DNA from: Pseudomonas sp. GM50
GTDB lineage: Bacteria; Pseudomonadota; Gammaproteobacteria; Pseudomonadales; Pseudomonadaceae
Reading direction: 5' to 3'
Assembly (NCBI RefSeq): GCF_000282375.1
Contig: NZ_AKJK01000100.1
Location: 62,001 to 126,000, forward strand
DNA length: 64,000 nt
Positions within the stretch are counted from its first letter, which is position 1. Each line of letters opens with the position of its first letter. Both the position numbers and the translations under genes were made by a program. Positions 1-8,776 of this stretch are shown here, piece by piece. Below the pieces are notes generated by a model, which was not told the origin of the DNA, did no database searches, and saw nothing but the letters and a program-made list of their open reading frames with translations.

Positions 1-167
1 TTTGTCAAGCCCTTGAAATCAAAAAAAATAAACGGAGTTCTTATATTTGTTACCAAAAAAAAGCAAAGAACCTTCGAGTCGTGCATTTTCAATGCAAAGA
101 TGAGGTTTGTTTCGGAGCGCTCTTAAATCAAAAGCTAGCAGCGACTTACGTCGCAAAATAACGAGCA

Positions 168-1364
168 TCATTGCCAGAGGTGGCCCTTGCCCGCATCATT
201 CTGCCAATCAGGACTATGTACGAGTTGAAATTGATTCGTGTCAAGCTTGTTCAATCCTTTGCCCGGAATGTATTCGATGTAGTACCTTTCTATATTCGAT
301 TCTTTTGCTGTAAAGCCACCACCAAAAATCAGCTCGATAAGTTTCATAATGGCCTCGACAATTTTCATGACTTCGATTTGTCGGGCAGTGAACTTGATGT
401 AGATTCCTTGGTTTCTGCGGCGGAACTCGTAGTAGTAGATTCGGATAGCTCTTTCTTGTTCCTCTGAATCTCGGCGTTTAATTTCTGCCTGAAGTTGATG
501 AATGGTTTCTGAGTCATACGATATTCCTTCTTGCGTAGTGAGTTTGTGCCAGGTAAGTCTTGAGCGCTTGAGCTGTCTGCCGGAGATATGTTTGCCCTGA
601 AACTCAAACGAGATCCCCTTGGGCTGACCTTCGTCGTTGAGAGTCAGATGAATGAAGACCTTCTGTTTCCTTAAGAGCCGTGTGAACGTGAACATATCGC
701 CGTTCTGAGCGTTCGTGGCTTCAATTGCACCGGCGATCTTCGCGATCATTTTGTGCTTTAGCGGGAAATCGTTGTCACGGATCGAAGCTTGAAGTTCAGC
801 GTGAGTAATCGAGACGCCCCATGTGTCTTTCGGCCTTGAGGCTTTGGTGAGGCCGAAACGGTCTTCCAGCTTAGAGACGGAGTCCATGCTGGTGGAGCGC
901 TCGTTGCTGTCCTTTACCACGCTGAAGGTGTCGTCCAGGCGTATTCGGTTGGCGACGATGTGGACGTGCAAATGATCCTTGTCCTGGTGCATTACAGCCA
1001 CGAATTGATTCGTCTCATCAAAGCCCAATTCAGTCAGGTATGTCTGGACTGCTGAGCGCCATTGAGCTGTCGTCAGGGACTCGCCAGGGCTTAGGGACAG
1101 CATTGCGTGGAAGACAGGCTTGATTGGCTTGTCTGAGTCGATAGAGAGTCGTCTGAGAGTCTCGACCTGGTCGAACTCCCGGATCATCTCCAGCACGTCT
1201 GTCTCGTCGCCTTGGAGGATTGCAGGAAGGGGATCGCGGCTCATGGTATTGAAGCCAATAGTACGGATTCCGCTGATCTCGTGATCGTGCTTCGTGCAAC
1301 CAAACATATAGCGGATTCGGTTTTTGAAGGAGCCTGCAGACTTGGGAAAGATCTTGCCGATCAT
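168..1364 (-). CDS. MOB relaxase of a mobilizable element
   Basis: Predicted HUH relaxase, the transesterase that nicks oriT and leads the transferred strand into a recipient. The 398-aa product carries the three-histidine signature HQDKDHLHVHIVANR at residues 126-140, the metal-binding motif of VirD2/MobA-type relaxases. The likely catalytic Tyr lies in the first 30 residues (Tyr19 in NRIRYMFG is a candidate). The C-terminal half is basic, with no recognisable helicase or primase domain. The start is fixed by GGGAGG 6 bp upstream, and the ATG overlaps the TGA of the MobC-like gene, so the two are translationally coupled. No mating-pair formation genes are visible, so the element is probably mobilizable rather than self-transmissible. 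Relaxase identity is confident; MOBP assignment is inference. Confidence 0.85.
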   Translation of the reverse strand: MIGKIFPKSAGSFKNRIRYMFGCTKHDHEISGIRTIGFNTMSRDPLPAILQGDETDVLEMIREFDQVETLRRLSIDSDKPIKPVFHAMLSLSPGESLTTAQWRSAVQTYLTELGFDETNQFVAVMHQDKDHLHVHIVANRIRLDDTFSVVKDSNERSTSMDSVSKLEDRFGLTKASRPKDTWGVSITHAELQASIRDNDFPLKHKMIAKIAGAIEATNAQNGDMFTFTRLLRKQKVFIHLTLNDEGQPKGISFEFQGKHISGRQLKRSRLTWHKLTTQEGISYDSETIHQLQAEIKRRDSEEQERAIRIYYYEFRRRNQGIYIKFTARQIEVMKIVEAIMKLIELIFGGGFTAKESNIERYYIEYIPGKGLNKLDTNQFQLVHSPDWQNDAGKGHLWQ

Positions 1365-1654
1365 TTCACACCTCCCAGATTCACTTCGGCGATGTACTTC
1401 ACCTTCTCAAGCAACTCGCAGCCTGGACGGTCGGCGTTGATCATCGAGGCGAGCTTCATGAGCTCACGGGCGATCTGAACAACGTTTTGGCCGACTTTGG
1501 GCTTCACCTGGCCGTTAGCTACGAAGTCTCTAATGAACGCGCCTGCTGACTGGTAGCCAGCTTCAGCGATCTTGGTATTCAAGGTTTCAAGCTCAGATTC
1601 GTTAAGCCTGAATGTGATGCGAGACTCCTTGTTCTTCTTTTCATTTGCTTTCAT
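1361..1654 (-). CDS. MobC-like relaxosome accessory protein
   Basis: 97-aa basic protein that fits the MobC/ribbon-helix-helix accessory family: residues about 11-45 (ITFRLNESELETLNTKIAEA then GAFIRDFV) have the strand-helix-helix pattern seen in plasmid mobilization proteins. Such proteins bind oriT and help the relaxase melt the nic region. It is the first gene of a two-gene operon with the relaxase (4-bp ATGA overlap). Its promoter must lie in the repeat-rich region to the right, which probably contains oriT. The small size, position directly upstream of the relaxase and RHH pattern support the call; the exact subfamily is not certain. Confidence 0.7.
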   Translation of the reverse strand: MKANEKKNKESRITFRLNESELETLNTKIAEAGYQSAGAFIRDFVANGQVKPKVGQNVVQIARELMKLASMINADRPGCELLEKVKYIAEVNLGGVK

Positions 1655-1698
1655 TTTGGCCCACCTTTATTGTTTTGATTGTCGAGCCTATTAACGCA

Positions 1699-1727
1699 AC
1701 ACCCGGAGGGGTGTGAGTATCCAATCG
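1699..1727. other. candidate oriT hairpin / nic region
   Basis: A short inverted repeat ACACCC-GGAG-GGGTGT (1699-1714) is followed by GAGTATCCAATCG. It lies 45 bp upstream of the mobC start, where oriT of small mobilizable elements usually sits: a hairpin a few bases from the nic site. The nic position is not identifiable by eye. This is inference from position and structure. Confidence 0.35.
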
Positions 1728-1872
1728 CCTTTTGTCTGACATAGACACAACTGGCTAAAAAAAAGCTCTAAGATCATTATGGGAAATGAGCAAAAGGTGA
1801 TTCAAGTGTTTTGTTATTGTTTTTTGATTATTTATTTGTATGCCTAATGTTTCGTAATGTGTGAATGCGAAA

Positions 1873-1996
1873 TCGCAGTATAAGAGTGCGAAGTGTTTTG
1901 TTTTCGCATTAGGGTGGTGCGGATTCGCAATAGGGGAGTGTGCATTGAACTGATGCTTGCACTAGGGGAGTGCGAATTCGCATTATGGGAGAGCGA
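1873..1996. repeat. degenerate iteron-like repeats
   Basis: Five imperfect repeats about 17-19 bp long follow the pattern CGCA-N-TA-GGGGAGTGCG, at about 1874-1890, 1905-1920, 1926-1942, 1959-1974 and 1980-1995. The last four are joined by TTCGC/GATTCGC linkers, giving overlapping inverted GCGAATTCGC segments. They occupy the gap between the mob operon and the integrase. They could be binding sites for MobC or integrase (arm sites), or iterons of a cryptic replication origin; no Rep protein is visible here. Confidence 0.6.
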
Positions 1997-2077
1997 CAAT
2001 CACAAGGCGTGACTGTGGTTTCGCTATGACTTAGTGCGAATTCGGCAGGTGTTGAATGATAGGTTGGGTGTTAGTAA

Positions 2078-3454
2078 TTACAGGCTAACGGATTTGGTGC
2101 TTAGTGTCCGTGAATCAAGATCGATCAAAGTGGAAAGTAGGCCGCGACAAACATAGTCCCTCTCAAGACCTGCAGATGTAATTATTTCTGCCTCTACTTT
2201 TGAGGTTGCGTCTCTGATTTCGGACAGGTAAGCCATTTTATAACCGTCGGTTACATCGACAGACTGGCCGCTACCATCATGATTGCAAAGTACTTTAATG
2301 TAAAAAGCACCTACGCCCGCTCGTTCAGCAATTGAAATGAAACTAGCGCGCATGATTTTCCGTGGAAGATTCTTGCCAATACTTGACGAAATCCTTTGCA
2401 GAAAATCTCGAACATTGGACTCACTGACCTTTTCTTGCTGAACCCCTGGAAAAACGTAGTCACCAGTTGAGTGTTTCATTGAGTAAAGTAGCTGGCAGTA
2501 GGCGGAGTCATTAAGCACCAAATGAAACTCGTGTCCATTTTTCAATGTGTCATCTTCGTTAGTCTTGTTCCGTTTTGGAAAAATCACCGAACGAGTTTTG
2601 TGGCAGATGTAGCTTCGTCGGATTTTGCTGATCTCACCTGGCCGCACACCTGAGAACAACATAAATAGTATGGCAGCCGAGACGCTCTTAAAAGAAGTTG
2701 GAACATCTCTAAGCGGTGGGGTGTCGGCAATTCTAATACAACCATCAATAAAGCTGCCTAGCTCGTTGGGGTTGATCCGAATCTTATCCCTGCTACTCTC
2801 GTGCCATTGATCGGTTTTTTTCATGATGTCTACTGGGCTAAATTTATATATCCGCGCCCCTTCATCATCATGATAAAACGCCATCGAAAAAGAAAAAATC
2901 AGTCTCAGTAAGCCAACAGCCTTATTTGCTGAGCGCTCTCGTGGGGCTGTAACGCGACCGTTAGGCCTAACAGCTGGCTTAGTGGTTTCCTCGTGCAAGT
3001 TAAGAACGTCTGCTGTCGTGATACTTGAAAGTGGGCGATTACCATATTTCGGTTTAATATGGTTTCGGTAGCTTTTTGTGTAGTCATCAACTGTTGTTTT
3101 AGTAAGTTTCTTTTTTCTCTGTATTAAATTATCAAAAGCCATATCCAAGGTGACGCTGTCACGCACAGACTTAGCCTCCTTGGCGTCCAAAATCACGTCA
3201 AGGTTGGCATATGTCTTTGTAGCAGACTCCCTAACCATTGGTAATTTGGTAGTCTTGCCGTGGAATGCTCCCATCTTAATCCGGTGGTCTTTTCCCCTAA
3301 CTTTACGAACGACGTAGAAGGTCTTGCCTCCGGCCTTAGTGACGCGGATTACTAGGCCTTTAGTTTTAGTGTCATAAACGTACATGTCCGCTTTGCCTTC
3401 GGGGCATACAAGCGCCTCCAAGGCTTCCTTTGTGAAGTTGATTCTCATAGACAT
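2078..3454 (-). CDS. P4-type tyrosine integrase of the element
   Basis: 458-aa site-specific tyrosine recombinase with the architecture of island integrases of the P4 class: an N-terminal arm-binding domain (residues about 1-100, with IRVTKAGGKTFYV typical of DUF4102), a SAM-like core-binding domain (about 105-200) and a C-terminal catalytic domain. LFSGVRPGEISKI supplies the first catalytic Arg, MRASF the second, CNHDG the third-box His, and Tyr in the DGYKMAYL segment is the probable nucleophile. The normal box II His-x-x-Arg reads Lys-x-x-Arg. The gene starts 71 bp from an intact tRNA-Leu, as usual for tRNA-targeting integrases. RBS AGGA precedes the ATG. It should excise and insert the surrounding element. 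Confidence 0.85.
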   Translation of the reverse strand: MSMRINFTKEALEALVCPEGKADMYVYDTKTKGLVIRVTKAGGKTFYVVRKVRGKDHRIKMGAFHGKTTKLPMVRESATKTYANLDVILDAKEAKSVRDSVTLDMAFDNLIQRKKKLTKTTVDDYTKSYRNHIKPKYGNRPLSSITTADVLNLHEETTKPAVRPNGRVTAPRERSANKAVGLLRLIFSFSMAFYHDDEGARIYKFSPVDIMKKTDQWHESSRDKIRINPNELGSFIDGCIRIADTPPLRDVPTSFKSVSAAILFMLFSGVRPGEISKIRRSYICHKTRSVIFPKRNKTNEDDTLKNGHEFHLVLNDSAYCQLLYSMKHSTGDYVFPGVQQEKVSESNVRDFLQRISSSIGKNLPRKIMRASFISIAERAGVGAFYIKVLCNHDGSGQSVDVTDGYKMAYLSEIRDATSKVEAEIITSAGLERDYVCRGLLSTLIDLDSRTLSTKSVSL

Positions 3455-3525
3455 GGGGAGTCCTTACGGTCTTAACCTGTTGATTTATTCTGTCTTTTCG
3501 TGTCTAATCGCCGCCTGCTTGCACC

Positions 3526-3610
3526 GCCTCGATGGTGAAATTGGTAGACACATCGCACTTAAAATGCGCCGCCGAAAGGTGTACCGGTTCGACTCCGGTT
3601 CGAGGCACCA
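3526..3610 (+). tRNA. tRNA-Leu(UAA), intact
   Basis: 85-nt class II tRNA. The 7-bp acceptor stem GCCTCGA/TCGAGGC closes the molecule and CCA is encoded. The anticodon loop CTTAAAA gives anticodon UAA; there is a long variable arm (GCCGCCGAAAGGTGT region) and a standard T arm GGTTCGACTCC. It lies between the integrase and the truncated tRNA at 3944. Its 3' end differs from that fragment at several positions, so the two are not a simple direct repeat. It is either cargo of the element or part of an adjacent chromosomal tRNA pair. Confidence 0.95.
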
Positions 3611-3943
3611 TCACTCCCCGCACCGCTATCAGATACAGCCTCCCACCCAAAACCCCAAAACTGTCATCTGCGTCTAACGCACCATGGATGATTTTCGTGT
3701 TCGGCTTCGCATTTTTTTACCAATTTCAGCTCGTGGGCGCTTGGTAGCTCTTGGGAGCCGCCTGGTAGCTGCCACAAAAAGCCGCCAACATTCTTACCCT
3801 GCCCAGCTCAGCTCTCGCCATCCGCTGACTGCCCGGTAAGAATCGAGCTAAGTGATTGATTAGACAAGTTATTAAGCTCAGAAACACGGTCAAAAGCGTT
3901 GCTCAGCTCTCGACTGCTTTCACCTGCTGAAGTAGCCCACGGT
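3611..3943. other. noncoding stretch between tRNA-Leu and att fragment
   Basis: No convincing gene: open frames here are short and lack ribosome binding sites. It contains imperfect GGTAGCT repeats near 3743-3770 (CTTGGTAGCTCTTGGGAGCCGCCTGG, continuing to GGTAGCTGCC). It appears to be the right terminal segment of the integrated element. Confidence 0.5.
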
Positions 3944-4000
3944 GACTTAAAATCCCCCGCTCGTAAGGGCGTGCCGGTTCGATTCCGGCTTCGGGCACCA
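3944..4000 (+). other. truncated tRNA-Leu(UAA) 3' half, probable attR
   Basis: The sequence from GACTTAAAATCCCCC to GGCTTCGGGCACCA is the 3' part of a tRNA-Leu(UAA): anticodon loop, variable arm (GCTCGTAAGGGCG), T arm GGTTCGATTCC, acceptor 3' strand and CCA. The D arm and 5' acceptor strand are missing; upstream sequence does not pair. Integrases that target tRNA genes leave such 3' fragments at the distal element end while restoring the gene at the other end. A strong terminator follows 8 bp later, as behind a real tRNA gene. This marks the element/chromosome junction. Confidence 0.7.
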
Positions 4001-4008
4001 TGAATATC

Positions 4009-4049
4009 AAGGGCTTGCGTGATAAACCTCACGCAAGCCCTTATTTTTT
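4009..4049 (+). terminator. terminator behind the tRNA fragment
   Basis: Perfect 14-bp stem AAGGGCTTGCGTGA / TCACGCAAGCCCTT with a 6-nt loop, followed by ATTTTTTT. It is probably the original terminator of the chromosomal tRNA-Leu gene, separated from its 5' half by the insertion. Confidence 0.9.
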
Positions 4050-4756
4050 TCCGCGATAATAAAATCCTTTCCGCAATTCGCCGCCGTCGATCACTTTGTC
4101 GGGGTTACCTTCATGCCTTTGCGCATTCGAATGTACTGCTCAGTCATGCCGACGATTGTGTGTTTCCGGTTGATCGCGCGCTGCACGAATATTGCCTGTT
4201 GATTTCCTCCTTGTCCGTCGCAGCCTTCGCCCGTAAATCGCCGCATTTGAAATGCCTTGGGGGATGCAGTTTTTCGCGCCAATTACCAGTTCGCCGATGA
4301 TCTCGATTCTGCGCTTTGCCCCTGCCTTTCCTTGCTGAACGAAAAGTTTTCCATCTTTTATGTCACGTTCGTCCGTCTTCGATGCATCGGCCGCCCTGGG
4401 GTCTTCGGCGGTCGCAAAAGTATTGATGTGAAAAGGATGGCACTTTTCTGGAAATGGCCTACACCTGAAAGCAAGGAAGAACGGCAAGAGATCGACAGGA
4501 GTCGATAGGCAGTATCCCTCGCATCCCCTGCGCACAATCCGTTTCCTCTCTTTTTATCATTCCGGGCAAATCGGCGGGGGGGATTGAGCGCATTCCTCCG
4601 GCGCTGCCGAGGAGGTAGAACACCCAATACCCGGTTCACCCGTGAAGCCGGTCTCGGCTATCAAACCGAGCCCCTGAACAAGAATAAAGGAAGCCCCGCA
4701 TTGACGGGCAAAAGCCCAAACGATGCCAGGCGTTTTCGCTATCAAGGAGATCATCG
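4050..4756. other. gene-poor stretch, possible decayed minus-strand gene
   Basis: No intact gene is convincing. On the minus strand two overlapping open frames (4140-4535 and 4091-4282) together give a plausible but frame-shifted basic protein segment. One part contains KLFVQQGKAGAKRR and IEIIGELVIGAK, the other FQMRRFTGEG and MTEQYIRMRKGMK. Neither has a good ribosome binding site or a family I recognise. This may be a decayed gene at the insertion locus. The 3' end (4700-4756) holds the leader and ribosome binding site of the next gene. Confidence 0.3.
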
Positions 4757-6106
4757 ATGAACCAGCCCCAAGGAAAGCTCACAGCATTCGCGGTGACAGC
4801 CGCGTTGTTCAGCGTCGCAGCCCAGGCCGGAACCTACCCTGACTATGGCTACGCACCACCCGACAGCTATACCGGCGCCAAATTCGTACTCAGCCAGAAC
4901 TATCCCACCACACCGCCCAAAGGCCAGCTACCGGCGTTCTTCAAGAACCTGCCGGCCAAGCAGGACAATAATTTTGAAACCTGGCGTGCCTACATGGACG
5001 AAGTGAAAAACTATTGTCTGGAAGGTAATGTCGACGTTAATTGGGACGTCCAGAAAAACAAGGTTCGTCATTGGTATCATATGCCGTGGCAGCACTATGG
5101 CCCACTTGGGCGTGAGGGCATTCATGGCTTGACCAAGGAAGCACAGATTCAGAAGCAGCAACTGGCGCCTACCCAAACCGCCACCGGCCAGACGTATGCC
5201 GTGGGTATTTACAACGACATTGGCGCCTACACCATCGGCCAGGTCTGGAAAGACCCACAGAACCCTGATCCGAGCTACACCTCACAGCCCAAAAGCTTCG
5301 CCAACGGTACAGTCGTGTGCAAGGCACTGTTTGCCGACATCGACCGCAACACCGTGCCGTTCCTGGTCAATCCGGTTTTGTGGCAGGGCTATATCACGGA
5401 GACCTTCACGTCCGCCAAGCGCCAGGTGAAGGAAGTCGCCCTGATCCAGATGGACATCGCCGTGCGTGATACCCGCATGAGCGCTACCGGCTGGATCTTC
5501 GGCACCTTCCAGTACAACGGCGCCATGACCGGCAAGGCCGGTTGGGACAACCTGATACCGGTGGGGATCATGTGGGGCAACGATCCGAAAGAAACCGGCA
5601 ATGACTTCACCAACCCGACACCGACCATCACCAAGATCAACACGGCGCTGCAACAGACCGCCATCAACACTAACACCAAGGAACTGCCGCCGACCCACCT
5701 GGGCTGGAACGGTCGCCTCAACGGTCCTGTGGACAATCCCAACAGCTCCTGCCAGAGCTGCCACATGACGGCCGAGTCACCGCAAGTGGCGATCATGAAT
5801 CCGCTGTTCCAGAAAAATCCGCCAGCGGTGGGCTCGTCTAAATGGATGGAGTGGTTCCAGAACATCCCGGCAGGTCATCCGTTCACCCCGGGCAGCCAGA
5901 GCACGGATTTCAGCCTCCAGATGTCGGGCGGACTGGTGAACTTCTATCAGTGGAAGTGTGACATGAGCGGGATCTACGAGGACGGCTTCAACGCTTGTAC
6001 GAAAATTGCCAGCATGAAGTCGAAGATGATGAAGTCCGGCAATGCGGCGCCGCAGCCGATGCAGCGAGTGATCCGCGATCCAAGCCTGGAACAACTGCTC
6101 GAGTAA
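4757..6106 (+). CDS. secreted single-haem c-type protein
   Basis: 449-aa exported protein. It has a signal peptide (residues 1-24, cut after VAAQA-GT) and one covalent haem motif CQSCH (Cys332-His336), so it should act in the periplasm or outside as a monohaem c-type redox protein. I see no other cofactor motif. The bulk is Trp- and Pro-rich (PWQHYGPLGREG, GWIFGTFQYNG), unlike small cytochromes c, suggesting a substrate-binding or structural domain around the haem. The start follows AAGGAGATC at normal spacing. It converges on the 861-aa haem protein at 6164, with a shared hairpin between them, so the two may belong to the same function. The substrate is unknown. Confidence 0.75.
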   Translation: MNQPQGKLTAFAVTAALFSVAAQAGTYPDYGYAPPDSYTGAKFVLSQNYPTTPPKGQLPAFFKNLPAKQDNNFETWRAYMDEVKNYCLEGNVDVNWDVQKNKVRHWYHMPWQHYGPLGREGIHGLTKEAQIQKQQLAPTQTATGQTYAVGIYNDIGAYTIGQVWKDPQNPDPSYTSQPKSFANGTVVCKALFADIDRNTVPFLVNPVLWQGYITETFTSAKRQVKEVALIQMDIAVRDTRMSATGWIFGTFQYNGAMTGKAGWDNLIPVGIMWGNDPKETGNDFTNPTPTITKINTALQQTAINTNTKELPPTHLGWNGRLNGPVDNPNSSCQSCHMTAESPQVAIMNPLFQKNPPAVGSSKWMEWFQNIPAGHPFTPGSQSTDFSLQMSGGLVNFYQWKCDMSGIYEDGFNACTKIASMKSKMMKSGNAAPQPMQRVIRDPSLEQLLE

Positions 6107-6116
6107 TATGCGACAA

Positions 6117-6141
6117 CCTCCGGGCACTTGTTGCCCGGAGG
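6117..6141. terminator. hairpin between convergent haem-protein genes
   Basis: Perfect 10-bp stem CCTCCGGGCA/TGCCCGGAGG with a 5-nt loop, 10 bp behind the stop of the upstream gene and 22 bp from the stop of the convergent gene. No strong T run on either strand, so termination strength is uncertain. Confidence 0.6.
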
Positions 6142-6163
6142 CTTACTCACGCCATTGGCCGAT

Positions 6164-8749
6164 TTAATATTCCCCTTTATCGTTCGAGGTGTTTGGCTGC
6201 TGCGTGCCCGTCTTCCCAACGGCGACTTTATTCTCAGGGTTGAGGGCGTATTTCAGGGCCCGTTTCTGCATGGTGCCGGCATCTGGATAACCTACGGTCT
6301 CCGGATTCCTGAAGCCGGTGGGGACAACGAAGTTGATCGTATGAGGTTTGGCCGTAGGAGGTTTGATCGCATCAAACAGGAAACTGAAACCTTGTTTCAG
6401 TACGGACTGGGCGATGCCGTGACATCCCATACAGCCGCCCATGGTCTCGCTTTGAATGTTGTGATCATAATCAGGCACCCTGATGTTCTTCATGTCGCGC
6501 GTATTGGTCAGGATGTGGTCTTTCGGAATGGGGAATGAGTTCCCCCCGCGAAACAGTTGAATCCCCGGCTGGCTGCTTTCGACCATGATATTGGCCAGGT
6601 AATAATCCGGGTCGGTTTCAATGCTCGACGGGATAGCCTGCACCCCTTTAAGCCGGTAGTACTTCCAGACCGAATTGTTGAATTCGCTGCTGTCGTTCAT
6701 TAGCTGCTTGACCTGGTTGTTGACCGCAGTGACTTCGGAATAGATGGTTTGTGGTTGCACTACGCGTATCGGGCCGGCCTGCCCTTCATGGATCCCGTTG
6801 CTGCCGGAGTAGACGGGCGGATTAAGGTTCGAACCTACAAAATCGCTCTTGGGCAGGGTAACCTTATGGGTTGTAGTGCCGTCAGAGAAGGTAGCGACCG
6901 GTGGTTGCGTCGATAGGGGGTTGGCAATCTTGTCGTAGTTGGCCGGGTAGGTAATCTTGTTGTAGTTGGCGAAATAGTAGAGGCCAGTCGGCGAGTTACT
7001 GTCGGGCAATTGCAGGGAATCCTGCTGCTCGAAAGTGGCGAATATGAAGGTCGGGTAGTTGGGCGTCTTATGGATGATATGCAAGGCCACCAGAGCGTAG
7101 TCTTCATTGTACGCCACAGGCGCATCATCGCTGCCCTGATAGGTCACCACCGTCGCCGTATGGTAGCGCTTGCGCTGCATTTCCGGAATGTCTGCCAGCT
7201 TGCGCCATGCTGCCTTGACCTCCACCGCGCCGTCGGGCAGAACGATATGATCCGGGTAACTGCCGAGGCTTTTCGCATACTCGTAAACGACGGGATTCGC
7301 CTTGGCCTCAAACAGGATCTGGCTGTCTTTTGAAGGGGTATAGTCGGTCCCTGTCATTGCCGCTTGCGGAGGGTTGACCGGGAAAAATATAGCGTTTTGT
7401 CCTATTTGGGTCGCCTCGTCCAGATTGTTGTAATGAGCATAGCTGGCGCCTGATGCCAAAGGCGCACCGTTGGGGAACTCGATATAGCTGTATTGCGGGT
7501 CAGAAGCAAACGGACGCGTAGGGCCGCCTACGGGGTTTTGCTGTTTTTTATCCCCTGGAAACAACTCGGTGCGGTGGGCGAAGGTTTGCCACAACAAGGG
7601 GATGGAAGACGCCAAGGGGCTGGACGCCTTGCCCGAATCGGCAAAGCTGCTGCCTGGATTGCCGACGCCGCGGTTAGCTGGTAACGGAGTGTTGGCCGCA
7701 TTGTTCAGTGCGATAAAACTCCGCCAGGCGAAGGTTGCATAGTCGGTATGGCTGAGGCCCGAAGCCAGATCCGCAGGTAGCTGCGGGTTGTCTGCGGTTA
7801 AATCGTTTGCGGTAATGGCATAGGAAACGCCCAGTCCCGACGGGTAGGCAGAATGCCCGGGGAAACTCTTGGAGAAATACGGACTCCAGTTAAGCCCATC
7901 CTTTGAATAAAAAGTATTGGAGCTGCTACTGATGAACACGCGCTCGCCGATCATCGTTGCACTGTTCAGAAACGTCTTGCTGGTTATACCCGCCAAGTCT
8001 TTCTTCACGCCCCATTGGCGGGCCCGGTCGTAAGTGCGTGCGAATTGGCCGCCATTATAAAGAGAGTAATAGACCCATAAATTACCGTTATAGACGACGG
8101 GAACCAAATTCAGAATCGTGTCGGCGCCTTCCTGGAACGCTACATTTTCCCGGTCCCACAGAACGCCGTCATTCGAGGTGACATAGTAAACAGCTTTACC
8201 TGCGTTTTCGTTATAAAAGACAAACAATTGCCCGTTATACACGACAGGTTTGTTATTGATGGCCCTATGGAGGGCGGTATCGACAAGATTAACCTTGGAC
8301 CAAGCGACGCCGTCTTCGGAGCTGATGGTCTTTAAGTGACGACTCTGGGCATCGGCAAAGGTCAATACCAGTTTTTGCTTGAATACGGTAACGGAGACAT
8401 CACCCAAGATGCTATCCACTGCGAGGGGTTTTGGGGTGGACCAGCTTTTTCCCTCCGCTGAAGTGGAAAAATAGATATGACTTTGATCATTGTTGTTGGA
8501 CCAAAACATATAAATTTTGCCCTTGAACGACTGCACCACGGGTGTATATAATCCTGTGGGGCGGAATGGCACCATGCTCGTCGAAGAAGGCTTATCGCCT
8601 GGGGTATCTGGACTGTCAAAGACATCGACTGCGATCCCCACACCTTGTTGGGGCGTCGCGATGATCACGCTCTCCGCATAAGCCGATGAGACTGCCAATA
8701 AACCCCATAGGCACAGCATCAGACGGCTAAGTATCGCTTTAACGTTCAT
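6164..8749 (-). CDS. secreted propeller-haem c fusion protein
   Basis: 861 aa. A signal peptide (residues 1-25, ending SSAYA-ES) sends it to the periplasm or beyond. Residues about 50-300 contain repeated sialidase/BNR-like blades (VVYNGQLFVFYN, VVYNGNLWVYYS, SNDGVLWD, SKDGLNWS), a predicted beta-propeller. Residues about 330-861 form a second large domain carrying a single haem motif CMGCH (Cys773-His777) near the C terminus. The architecture suggests a monohaem redox protein with a ligand-binding propeller. RBS AAGGAA lies upstream of the ATG. It is the last gene of a minus-strand group with the nucleoside hydrolase and a small secreted protein. No enzyme family with a known substrate was recognised. 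Confidence 0.75.
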   Translation of the reverse strand: MNVKAILSRLMLCLWGLLAVSSAYAESVIIATPQQGVGIAVDVFDSPDTPGDKPSSTSMVPFRPTGLYTPVVQSFKGKIYMFWSNNNDQSHIYFSTSAEGKSWSTPKPLAVDSILGDVSVTVFKQKLVLTFADAQSRHLKTISSEDGVAWSKVNLVDTALHRAINNKPVVYNGQLFVFYNENAGKAVYYVTSNDGVLWDRENVAFQEGADTILNLVPVVYNGNLWVYYSLYNGGQFARTYDRARQWGVKKDLAGITSKTFLNSATMIGERVFISSSSNTFYSKDGLNWSPYFSKSFPGHSAYPSGLGVSYAITANDLTADNPQLPADLASGLSHTDYATFAWRSFIALNNAANTPLPANRGVGNPGSSFADSGKASSPLASSIPLLWQTFAHRTELFPGDKKQQNPVGGPTRPFASDPQYSYIEFPNGAPLASGASYAHYNNLDEATQIGQNAIFFPVNPPQAAMTGTDYTPSKDSQILFEAKANPVVYEYAKSLGSYPDHIVLPDGAVEVKAAWRKLADIPEMQRKRYHTATVVTYQGSDDAPVAYNEDYALVALHIIHKTPNYPTFIFATFEQQDSLQLPDSNSPTGLYYFANYNKITYPANYDKIANPLSTQPPVATFSDGTTTHKVTLPKSDFVGSNLNPPVYSGSNGIHEGQAGPIRVVQPQTIYSEVTAVNNQVKQLMNDSSEFNNSVWKYYRLKGVQAIPSSIETDPDYYLANIMVESSQPGIQLFRGGNSFPIPKDHILTNTRDMKNIRVPDYDHNIQSETMGGCMGCHGIAQSVLKQGFSFLFDAIKPPTAKPHTINFVVPTGFRNPETVGYPDAGTMQKRALKYALNPENKVAVGKTGTQQPNTSNDKGEY

Positions 8750-8776
8750 ATATCCATTCCTTTGAATGATTTGCTA

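Noticed and set aside
3611..3943. Short open frames between the tRNA and the tRNA fragment
   Set aside because: They run through the tRNA itself or lack RBS and protein-like composition.
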